A stretch of DNA of 64,000 nucleotides, from assembly GCA_036426205.1 (NCBI GenBank), contig CM071586.1, forward strand, positions 12,605,224 through 12,669,223, written 5' to 3'. Below the pieces are notes generated by a model. It was not told the origin of the DNA. It ran no database searches and saw only the letters and a program-made list of their open reading frames with translations. Both the position numbers and the translations under genes were made by a program. Origin of the DNA: Ascaphus truei. Lineage: Eukaryota > Chordata > Amphibia > Anura > Ascaphidae. This document shows, piece after piece, positions 54,934 through 64,000 of the stretch (the first letter of the stretch is position 1; each line of letters starts with the position of its first letter).

Positions 54934-54989
54934 GCCTCACGTGACCTCTATACGTTTCACGAGCCAAACACGTAGAGGTCACGTAAGGC
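54934..54989 (-). repeat. 17-bp inverted repeat with hammerhead-like loop
   Basis: GCCTCACGTGACCTCTA (54934-54950) and TAGAGGTCACGTAAGGC (54973-54989) pair at 16 of 17 positions. The 22-base loop on the minus strand contains GTGAAACGTA, so it resembles a hammerhead closed by an unusually long stem I, but no CUGAUGA-like core is visible. Confidence 0.6.
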
Positions 54990-55570
54990 TGCAGCAAATT
55001 CTGTAGACCTGGAAGCCAATCACATCATCGAGAAGAGTGGGTGATCTCCAGGCTCTGACGTTTCACCAGGATAAAGCAGTTTTATGACCAGTTTTCTATT
55101 TCCTTCCAAAAAGTATTTCCCATTTCATTTACATGAAGTAATAATCCTTCCTTCATATTCCTATCCTCTCTATATTAAGGTATCTCAGATGTATTTTTAC
55201 ATCCATGGGAGAAACCGAAGCCTGTCCTACAGGTAAGGTGAGGGACTTATATAATAGGGCCTGCAGAAGAGTTTCCTGTCCTACTACGGCTGAAGGGGAG
55301 GAACTATCCCATTTAGTACCCACTGCAGTGAGTGAAGACCCAGAAAAGAAAATAACGGTAAACTGAATACATTTTCATTTTTTTCCCTAAAACATTTTTT
55401 ATTAAAATGGCCTTACTAGAAATTAACATTGGAATATAAATACTAGCTATTTTAAAGGGATTTAAACAGTCAAACATATTCACATGAACTAAACATTTAA
55501 GAACTCAGGGAGACTATTTATTAATTCTGATCCATGTTCCATGGAGATTATTATCCTGTATCTTACTCAC
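54990..55570. other. Intron sequence
   Basis: No further exon could be supported. A second GTGAAACGTCAGAG-type string (complement, 55053-55066) lies here. Confidence 0.35.
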
Positions 55571-55678
55571 CTGCACTGGTGTCTGGGTGGATTTGCCCCG
55601 GTTGAATGTCCTTTTCGCCTCTCTCATCCTCTCCCTGCACTTTAATTGATACAATATCTAGATTGTCATAGTGGACGC
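55571..55678 (-). CDS. KRAB zinc-finger gene, acidic linker exon
   Basis: 108 bp, acceptor CTAACAG before 55678 and donor GCAG-GTGAGTAAG after 55571. In phase it reads YDNLDIVSIKVQGEDERGEK then DIQPGQIHPDTSA. Such IKVE.ED linker exons between KRAB and fingers are usual in amphibian zinc-finger genes. It begins two bases into a codon and ends one base into the next, matching both the KRAB exon and the finger exon. Confidence 0.85.
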
Positions 55679-55689
55679 CTGTTAGTTCC

Positions 55690-56838
55690 AATAGAGGATT
55701 AAACAGATGTGTATGCATTTACACCATACATTATAGCAGTTTAAAGACATTGTAAAAATGTATATTCTTAAGAATCTTTTATGGATTTGTCCCATCTCAA
55801 AATTAATTGACCCTATCTTCATAGGATTCACATATAAATTAAGATAGAAAAACATTTTAATTGAGTTTTTTACCCACAAGGTTTAAATCGCCATTTTAAT
55901 ACGACTTGGGAAGGTGTTCTGCTAACACAGCAGAGAGAGACTGCAAACTTGTGTCTCTGCTGATATCTTTTACGTAATTGGCATCAACCTTGAGTGGGAT
56001 ATTTTGGTTTAAGTCCATAACAAACAAACACAGTTCTATATATAACTATTCAAAAAGCGCTACTCAACTAAATACTAAATTATTAACAAATGCATTAATA
56101 TTGAAAAAAGTATATATGATATAAATATATTATGCTGGTGAATGTATGTATTGTGAAAAACATCTAGAAAAACTCTAAGACAACACAGCTAAATAAAACA
56201 ACAATTGATAGTTTTTAAGCAATAAATCAGCTGGTGTAACAACTCAATATCCATCCTCCACTGGGGGGTAAGCAAATAAGTCCAAAAAAGTTCATAAGAG
56301 CTCATAGCTTCCAGCTGGATTTAGTAGTAGTAGTGCAACCCTGTGGCTTCCCTGATGAAGCTGAGTACCCCGGCGAAATGCGTAGGGTGGAGATAGCCAA
56401 GTAAACAGAGGACATTTCCCAGCCCCCATTGACTTTCCTGGACGAGAAGGACTGAGTGCGCATGTGCAACCACACGCCGACAGAGCATATCGACGGGTAG
56501 GTTTGAGGATGGAATCCGAACTACACTATAGGGAAGCTGTGTCTGCAGCCCAAGCGACCCTAGAGGATTTGTGCAGGAGAGTGATCAAGGGGAGAGCTAA
56601 AGGAGAGACTCCTCAAATGCTAAATGCTTAAAAGAACTTCCCAAACGTGAGTGCAACCATTGGATGTTAGTTAATACACTGATTAACTTTTGGAAACAAA
56701 TTGCACTATTGTTTCTTTTTTATTCTTGTCCCTTTTTTATTTTCATCTCTACCATTTTTGTTACACGTGAGTTTGTCTGTATGTCACTTCTATTGAATCT
56801 AGCAGGAAGCTATGAACTTTTTAAAACCATAGTTCTAC
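55690..56838 (-). other. Intron with a hammerhead-bearing repeat
   Basis: 56030-56640 is a plus-oriented repeat with AAAAAGCGCTACTCAAC near its start and the hammerhead motif at 56344-56391. Borders and target duplication were not found. The remainder is unassigned. Confidence 0.4.
56344..56391 (+). ncRNA. Hammerhead-like motif with canonical core
   Basis: CCTGATGA is exact, stem II GCTG with CGGC closes an AGTACCC loop, then GAAATGCGTAGGG with UA at the cleavage step. It is the only copy here with a perfect CUGAUGA and GAAA pair. Stem I is weak (CC with GG). It lies antisense to, and inside an intron of, the KRAB gene. Confidence 0.65.
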
Positions 56839-56986
56839 CTGAACTCCTGTTTAATGGGATTCCCAAAGATTTGAGGAACTTGTAATTCTCCACCATTACG
56901 TCCTTGTAAAGCCCCTTGTTTCCTTCTATATAGTCCCACTCCTCCATAGAGAAATAGACAGCAACATCCTCACACCTTATAGGTAC
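56839..56986 (-). CDS. KRAB zinc-finger gene, KRAB exon
   Basis: Acceptor with pyrimidine tract TTCTCTCTCTCTCAG, exon starting at a whole codon (VPIRCEDV). The KRAB A-box is clear: [20 protein letters not shown] then [17 protein letters not shown]. It ends GIPLNRSS plus one base, with donor TTCAG-GTAGAA. KRAB A-boxes recruit TRIM28-type corepressors in mammals; frog versions are less studied. The MEEW and LYKDVM contacts are kept. Confidence 0.92.
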
Positions 56987-57009
56987 CTGAGAGAGAGAGA
57001 ATCCCATTC

Positions 57010-57499
57010 AGCGTTCACATAGAGCAATTTATTCTGTAATTACTTATAAAGAGACAGTAAAACAAGAACATGCAGTGAATCAGAGAGAAGATATAATAAT
57101 ACACACAGGTCCAGAAAGAGCGTGGTCAGTAAAGGGTAACTACTGTACTGGCTCTAATTTGGTATGTTCCAGAGACCCCTGGCTGATGGTTTCTTCTTGC
57201 CATATTTCCTTCTTGAACAGGCAAGCATACTGTCTCTTGCAGCCAGCAGCCATCTTGAGAAGTCACCTCACCTATTTCCTCTGGTAAAGTTAATATAATT
57301 CACTTATCCCTTATATTTGTTACCTGCCCATCCCACACCCCTTTTTGTTACTGTTGTTCTACAATAGAGATTACAGAAGAAAAGGACCCTGTGTGCATCA
57401 AAAGAGTTAAGCTGCCTGCCTCTACTCACTTGCCACAGTGAGCTTGGGACAGAACAGTCATGAATCTGGTATAATGTAACATGCACCAGCAGTGCTCAC
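57010..57499 (-). other. Intron between upstream exon and KRAB exon
   Basis: No other feature seen. Confidence 0.5.
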
Positions 57500-57559
57500 C
57501 TCTCCAGTTAGCAGGTGGATGCTGCTGTGGGGGGAATTCTTCCTCACAATTATGTATTC
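57500..57559 (-). CDS. KRAB zinc-finger gene, exon upstream of KRAB
   Basis: 60 bp with acceptor TTCTATAG and donor GGAGAG-GTGAGC. In frame it reads EYIIVRKNSPHSSIHLLTGE, and joins the KRAB exon as LTGE-VPIR in phase 0. This exon type is usual before KRAB in amphibian genes. Earlier exons and the promoter are not identified and may lie beyond the LTR at 57879. Confidence 0.75.
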
Positions 57560-57878
57560 CTATAGAATGAAAGAGAGTTATGTATGAGATGAGAGATGAG
57601 GAGAGGGGATATGAGACGGGGAGAGGGGATATGAGATGAGAGGAAATCTATGCATGATTTATTTTAAAAACCCATATAAAATTTGGCACATTTTGCTTTT
57701 TTTTTTTAAATGTTGTATTATGCAAGTATTTTTATGTATTTGTATTCACATTTATATTGTATATCGATACCCATTTAATAAAGATTTTTCTCAAGTGGAT
57801 TTGGATTAAATCAGGCAGGGTGGGCCACACTAATATCATAGATGAAAAGGGGGCTCGCGCGTAAATAGTTTGCTCACC
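57560..57878. other. Spacer with GA-rich tandem repeat
   Basis: 57575-57650 holds degenerate GATGAGAGGAGAGGGGATATGA units. No gene. Confidence 0.5.
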
Positions 57879-59491
57879 AATCACGGGAGACCAGGTTAGT
57901 CAAAACCTTTTTATACTGCGATCACTGATTGAGCAAAGCAAGGATGTAAAATAAATTGTCATGTATTTCAGGAAAAGACATACACACAATGTAACACAAT
58001 TTACAGGGTTAACATACTTATTGGGAACGGGGCTAATGAATAAAATAGTCCTTTAAACGAAATTCACAAAAATGACCTCTGTAGGAGTCCTTTCCAATGA
58101 CAGGGAGGTACTCATATACTCCTGGAACGGTTTTCGGCATGCAATGCCAGCCGCGACTGCTACGTTCTCAAAAAGTGGGACTTGAAACATTTTCTCACTC
58201 AAAATCTTTGAAGCCGGCTCGCGTCTATTCAGCACAAAGCACCTTTGAATTTGCCGCTGTTGGTTTGGCGCTTGGAATCTGCCCCTCTGATTGGCTGGAA
58301 CGCTCCTTATGGGTTTCAATGTCCCATTCACAAACCTCTACAGCCTATCAGAGCGTGGGAATTTCCCTGCCAGCCAATCAGCGATTTGCCGGTATTGTAA
58401 AGCTGGGGGTGCAACTTTTTTCAGTCTGCAAAGGGGCATGCGCCAACATGGCACCTCTGCCTCTTTGCATACTGAGCCCACCCACTGTCCAGGCTCCAGA
58501 GTCAGGGTTCTGGCAAATGGTGGCTGGATAGCCCTGTGTTAGCCCAGGATGCAGGTACTCAAGCAGAACTGCAGTACCCCTCCTGTTCTAACAAATTGGC
58601 ATCCCTGAGGCTTTCAAGTCCTGACTCCGAACAGACCCATAGGCACAAAGCTTGGTAGCTATCTGGTCCCTCGGAATCCATGACTTGGAAATCCCACAGT
58701 TCATTCACATGTTATCAGTACATATACCTATTAAATATAACTCTTTAATAAAATATACTGTGTCCTATATTCTTGTGTGATAAAAATGTGTAACTCCCTG
58801 TTCTGATGTCAGGGATGGGAGTGAGGTTATATATTGCCTACACTCACTAGCCTCATTCTTGGCACACTCTACAAATAACTTTTAAACCTTTTACACACAA
58901 GAAATCACTCTCACATTTATCCGATAGCTGGAGCATCCTCTGAACTCCTATATCAGGTTCAGGGTACCTGGGCATTAATCTGGGCACCCTTCCTTATACC
59001 AGGGACCCCTCTTTATACTAGGGACCCTGTGTAAGATTGCAGGTATACATTAACCCCTTCACGCCCGTTTACCGTGTCTGGATGATGCTGCAGCAGGAAT
59101 CCTGGCGGTGAGTCGTAAGAACGTTTTCAGAGTCAGAGTTTGCCTGGAGCAATGTGCTTGGCTGCATTCGAGAATCTCACTCGATTCCCAGATCCAATTT
59201 TTGGGGTATCCCAGAACTCTGGAACCCCGAAACATAGACACATTCTGTAAAGACTTTCTCCGGCAAACCCCCGCTAAAACTTACAGCCTAGAAATCTCTC
59301 GGTCCCAGCACCCCAGGAAAGGCAAAACACAAATAAATCTTTAGTGTCGCATAATTTGCACACAGTCACAGTAATGCATTTCTGACATCTGGGTCCAAGA
59401 GCTGACACACTGGGACCTCGACACACGGATCAGGGGTAACCAAGTGGGCTTAATATTTATTAGTGAGCCTGGTTACCCCCTCACCGTCACA
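57879..59491 (-). mobile_element. Gmr1-family solo LTR
   Basis: Plus orientation (TG lost)..CACGGGAGACCAGG..CCCTCACCGTCACA. It is the least interrupted member of the 1.6 kb LTR family and serves as the reference for 17075-21000, 38640-46058 and 50429-54586. Target duplication not evident. Confidence 0.78.
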
Positions 59492-60347
59492 CCCTCCTGA
59501 CGCCAGGAAGGGGAAGGAGTTCCCTGAGTCACCCGCAATACAGATCGTATGTTTGCTAGGAACCACAAGCTGCAATCTTGGGTTGCCGGAGAGACATTTA
59601 CCAGGTGACACCAGCAGCAGTGAGGTTTTACAAGGATACACACAGTGTGACGTAGCAAACAGACGGCGATTTAGCTACATGTTGGCGCATGGTCTTGCCC
59701 ATACAACGCTTTTTATTCAGTGACAAATTGTGAGTGTGCATTTGTCGTGATTCATGTCATTAAAACTTTGTATTTGGATTTTACACAAGGATCGGGCACT
59801 TTTCCTCTTCTCGTTTTTCTAATAGGTATCTGTTGGGAGGTTGTTGACCCCAAAGAAGAAGCAGCCCGGACCCCAAAACTATCCATACAAGGTTTACCCA
59901 GCATTGGGTTAAAGGACTTTATATTTTCATTTGAACTTTAACATTTATATTTTACCACTTTTACTTTTTAATATTGTTTTACCATATATTATTTAGTGAC
60001 ATCTCACATTTTACCCACCATCAGAGCCATCACCACCACACAAAATATGCACAATTTAGTGGTTATTATAGCTGTGCTGGCTAGGATATTTGGTGTTTTG
60101 TTGTGATTCTGGGGGACCACGATTCAGGTAATCACCTTAACAGGCGCTGTTTATTCATTTCTATCATTTATATCTATATTTCTGTCTCAGGGTTACTGAA
60201 GCTTAATAAATTGAGACAGGCAGATAATGATTCCTTATTTCATACAAAATGGAGTCTTTGAACTTTTGATGTTTTTATTGTAGGAACATGTACAGAAATG
60301 AGGCAATGGAGTATCTCAGTTCTGGATTTCCACAGACGGCTCAAATC
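59492..60347 (+). other. Probable PLE 3' region
   Basis: AT-rich non-coding sequence ahead of a hammerhead-like motif, resembling the 3' part of the PLE at 19936-20331 in layout. No coding domain remains. Confidence 0.35.
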
Positions 60348-60398
60348 ACAAGGCTTGACAAAGCACCTAAGCCATACGAAACATGTTAGAGAACTTGC
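60348..60398 (+). ncRNA. Hammerhead-like motif, degenerate
   Basis: CTTGACAAAG core, GCCATACGAAACATGTTAGAG; the palindrome ACATGT and a UU step follow GAA. Then AATCAATAAAC at 60420, similar to the AATAAAG after the copy at 1444. Confidence 0.4.
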
Positions 60399-63300
60399 AA
60401 GCACCACGTTTTTGGATTTTAATCAATAAACATTGTTCTTGGTCACCACGGCCAGCGTTACTTTTTTTTGTCTGTGCACCGTCTTTTTCCTGTTTGAATC
60501 CTTCCCCCTCCTTCTTAAAGCAGATTAACATTCCTAGAAGACTATTCGTTAAGTCTGGTCCAGTAATGAGAACATAGTTTAAGGAGACTCCTTGGAATTG
60601 AACACTTGAATCAAATACCACCTGGATTTGACCAGGTTTATGGGGGTGGAAAACGCCAAATAATGGTGGTACCAGCATTCTTCGCCTTCCTTCAGTGGAG
60701 GAGTGGGTTCTGCTAAACACTGTCGAATATCTTCTGTCTGAAGTCCATAAAGTGGCGCTTGTCTCTGGCTTCCTTTCCAAGTTGTAACGCAGCAAAGCAA
60801 GTCTAGAGAGGGCCTGTTCTCTGTTGTTTGGGAGACATCCTCTGGGTGAATTAAATGGAAGCAGGTCACCAAACTGTTTGATTCATCTGTAAAGAGGTCT
60901 TTATCCATCATCCTCAGTAAATCTGTCTTCCATTGATGGAGCTGGTTTATCATTGTCTTTTGTTGTCTGCAAAGCTGTACATCCTATACCATTTCCACAC
61001 TTCTTTCATGTAAAGATATCTCTGTAACTTTCAGTGAAATGCCTTTGTTTCTCCTTGTTGCCAAGCCCTACTTTTATGTCAAAGTGGTTAGGCCTTGGTT
61101 TGAAGAGAGATGCACGTCAATTATCCAATGTTTGTTTATAGGGCATCGACGTTGTCAGGTCTTTGCACTTTGGCAATGCATACGTCACACACAATTACCC
61201 ATCCCAGGTCAAGACTTTGGGAATACGGGGTGTTATGGGATCCATTGCACTGTTTGCAGACTTTGTATACCCTCAAAATATAACTGACAAGCAGTAGTAA
61301 GACCTGGGTCTCTTGGTCTAACAGTGGGACACGATCAGCTATTCTTTTGAGGTGAGGGTGATGACGTGCCATGTCTGGTCTGGGAATTTAGCTATTTTCT
61401 GACATCTGACTACACTCGTATAGAGTAGGGAGTGGTATCTTTATTCTACCATCTATGGCACACGTGATGTAGCCATTTGCTCTACTACCTGTTGTCTCGA
61501 TCAGTCTTGTGCATGTTCTGAGTGTGTAGGGGGGAAGCATTGTCTCATATGTTGTACAAGTCAAAGAACTCTGACCTAACTAAAGATCAGTTGCTTTGAT
61601 CATCAATGATGGTGTACACTCTTATAGCCTTTTCAGGTTGTCACTCGGGGTGTACTACAAGACATATTTTAGAGCAGGATCTCGCATCAGGTCCTTCTCC
61701 ACAAACCTTGGTGCACTTGGATGTGACTGATGGTGGTTTTACTTTCACTTCTCCCTCTCCACCATACTTTGAAACAGGGTTGGGGGCCTTGAGTCAGTTA
61801 GGTTTAATTGTCTCTGGATATAAAGCTGCTACATGTCACTGTCACACTCTGTATATTTGATAGCGTCTTTACAGTCTCTGAATAGGTGACTTGTGGAAGT
61901 GCAGCATTTGAAGCAAACTCCAAGTTCTTTGAATAGGCTCCTGGGTTCCTCTATGGTGGTGATGTAGTGGGTACCCAGAAATTACCCAGGGGGCTGTGAC
62001 CCAGTGTCCGGTAATTTCCGTTCTGCTCTGCTCCCTCAGTCCTCCTCTTGGAGAACAGCAGGAGCAGAGCAGCAGAAGAGACTTACCTGTAGCCAGAGGT
62101 GGAGGGTGATGAGGACCGCTGTGAAGGATAAGGAGCTGGCTATCCAATATGAATGCTCCTGCTCCGGTAACGTTCCCCGGCTCCCACCGGCACTGGCTGT
62201 GATAGGATGTGTTCCGCTGCTCTTCCTAGTTCAACATTGATGTTCTCTGCTGCCACCGCCACCAGGGTGTCTGCCGTTGCTCCCACAATGTTACCGTGGT
62301 TCTCCTCACCCTCTGCTGCCGGCTGCAGGTAATTCAAAGCTGTCTGGCCCGGGTACTTGGTACCCAGCCTTGCAAATTTTCTATTTTTCCACCGGATACC
62401 CGGCAATTTTCAGGAAAAACTACTCTGTTGGCGTCACTTGTGTCATATGGACTGAGATAGGTGTTCTAGTATTTTTGTATCTTGTGACTGGTCTTTCGTT
62501 TCTTTAAATAGCTTGTACTAGATACGGTTGGTGTACCTAGGGCTGAAGATGTGGGCTGTTGTAGTTGGGTATGTTGCTCTGTCCATCATATTGGTTCACA
62601 ACATTGAACCGTAAGGTGGAGAAGGGTTTATTGGATGCCTTTGGTGTGTGTGCTGGGTATGCGTTATGTGCAATAGTCCTTGCTGAGGGGAACCCTGCAG
62701 TCGTCTCTTACATGCAGTGGATGTAAGGTGACTGTGTGTAAGCATGAGAAAGGGTGTTCTCTGTGTTAACGTACCTGGATTGCGAGCTTGGTGTAGTGCA
62801 TCCGTACACATGTGTGTGGTTCACTGTGGTAGATGTAGCTTATGCTTGAAGATGCTGTTCCTCTAATTCATGTTGAGTCTCCCTAGCTTTGGCATCTGTA
62901 ATACCCTCCTCATCGGGTAGAGATGGTGGACTGGCGTTCAAACTGGCATGACTTATTAAATAGTCTCTGGTGTGCTGGATCTTCTAAAGCTATTGGATTT
63001 CTCCAGTGCTCCCCGCCATCTTGTCTTCCGGCTTCTTCAAAGATCTCGGCTTGGGCTTCAGCAGCGACGGCTTCCTTTTCTACATGTAAACCTCTAAGTT
63101 TGCTTCCAAATTGGTGTTCCAACGTGCAGAGGCAGCGGTGGATGCAGCCATGTCCCTTTGCTCCTCCTCTTCAATATGGGCTCTCTCAAATTTCATGGCT
63201 CATTTCGACAGTAATTGGCCCTTGCACGTGTTGTCTTGTTTAAAGACCTCTATGAATGTCTGGATGCGCCAGAGCTCTGTGAGGTTCTTTCTCTGACTTT

Positions 63301-63474
63301 TAGCTTCCGTGATTTCACGCTACATGCGGCCATAGCATTCCAGATCGATTGTTTTTTGTAGGTCTTGCCTCTTGCAGGCTTTCCACAATTATTGGTTCTT
63401 GTCAAGTAGGTGATATATGTTTCTGACAGTATTTGGTAACGTGGCTGGTCGGTCCTTAATTTCATCTCTGACAA
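60399..63474 (-). pseudogene. Decayed BEL/Pao element (gag, protease, RT start)
   Basis: In order on the minus strand: Gag coiled-coil piece (63474-63250), a Gag segment with AEAQAEIFEEAGRQDGGEH (63122-62910), a Gag piece with DALHQARNPGT (about 62800), protease region with MARHHPHLKRIAD, ILRVYKVCKQCNGSHN and LDLGWVIV (61372-61136), and RT start with VVFDSSVQFQGVSLNYVL and GPDLTNSLLGMLICFKKE (60720-60520). Each matches the element at 21657-28302 in order, with many stops and shifts. Both copies leave the RT after the (F)KKE/RKE residues. Foreign sequence fills 61600-62600 in part. Confidence 0.78.
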
Positions 63475-63479
63475 AAGCC

Positions 63480-64000
63480 AATCAATGGGACTATCCGCTC
63501 ACGAGCAAAATCCTCTATTGTGTCCAAACTCATCTGTTCTCTCCTTCTACATAGTCATGTCCCTTTATTATTTTGTGCTCTCCCTATGCGCTAAGTTGTC
63601 TTGTCTGTCCCAGGCTCTGTCATTGTATAACTGCATCTGTCCCTGGACATCGGTTCTCAAAGTAACACACGTACGCACTATGACACTATGACATTATACA
63701 GATGCAGCGGCCGTTATTCGAACAAATCACAGAGCCGTTTTCGTGTGCGCTGCTGTACTCCATGCGGCATTAACGCGGCCATTCGCCCCCCAGGCACAGA
63801 CGCTTATCGCGGTTGCTTTGTTTGTGCATGGATCCTGGTTTCTTTTTGTGCAATGAAATGTAATGTGTACAGTACTGGGCTACTGTGTCAATTTCAGTGT
63901 TTAACACAGTTTAACACTAAAATGCAATTTTCTGCACTCGCGTCCTAAGGCGGTACAGTAAAAGAAATCCCGCGACATGACATGGGTATTCCGAGGTATA
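63480..64000. other. Window end, MITE-like sequence
   Basis: 63690-64000 ends GGGTATTCCGAGGTATA, the complement of TATACCTCGGAATACCC, which resembles pogo/Tigger-type ends. The other end was not found. No gene. Confidence 0.35.

Noticed and set aside
1..64000. tRNA, rRNA or other structured RNA genes
   Set aside because: No convincing A/B box pairs with cloverleaf, and no rRNA-like blocks were seen by reading. A tRNAscan run would settle it.

Overview
The window looks like a gene-poor, transposon-saturated stretch of an amphibian (most likely anuran) genome. This rests on three things: an anuran-style KRAB/C2H2 zinc-finger gene, abundant Penelope-like elements (PLEs) with GIY-YIG endonucleases and hammerhead-like motifs, and SCAN-like Gag proteins in Gmr1-type Ty3/gypsy elements. 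The species assignment is inference. There is one 71-base assembly gap (27683-27753).

Host genes. The only convincing host gene is a KRAB zinc-finger gene on the minus strand. Its exons are at 57559-57500, 56986-56839 (KRAB), 55678-55571 and 49602-48359 (13 fingers), and all four junctions agree in splice phase. A second, related finger array (12745 down to about 9810, minus strand) is broken by frameshifts, a MITE and a decayed tail. Its exon start is joined directly to the gag-protease part of a Gmr1-like retrotransposon.

Layout. 1-1600: PLE 3' part cut by an L1 fragment. 1605-5555: Gmr1-like gag/pro/integrase start followed head-on by an inverted leader and LTR. 5566-9091: PLE fragment, then a 2.9 kb inverted-repeat element with a second hammerhead element nested in it. 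9092-16805: zinc-finger array A plus a Gmr1-like gag-pro copy and its long LTR. 17075-21000: an LTR split by a PLE that itself carries a MITE. 20975-34812: a PLE on the minus strand whose 3' part was split by a BEL/Pao element (21657-28302) and whose coding region was split by a GC-rich TG..CA insert (32142-33730). 35470-38140: remnants of an endogenous retrovirus. 38640-47577: a nest of LTRs holding a fairly young Gmr1-like element (38882-43008) and a solo LTR with target duplication (43181-45052). 48190-57560: the KRAB zinc-finger gene, whose last intron holds an LTR interrupted by a G-rich minisatellite block. 57879-64000: another LTR, a hammerhead-bearing PLE end, and a decayed BEL/Pao copy.

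The most notable pattern is a set of hammerhead-ribozyme-like motifs in which GAAA is followed by a short palindrome (ACGCGT, ACGTACGT, ACATGT, AACGTT) and a UH site. Several lie inside elements flanked by exact 14-bp target duplications. These fit known PLE biology, but the compact inverted-repeat element at 6206-9077 and the nested 1.08 kb element at 7102-8179 have no recognisable reverse transcriptase and look like non-autonomous derivatives.
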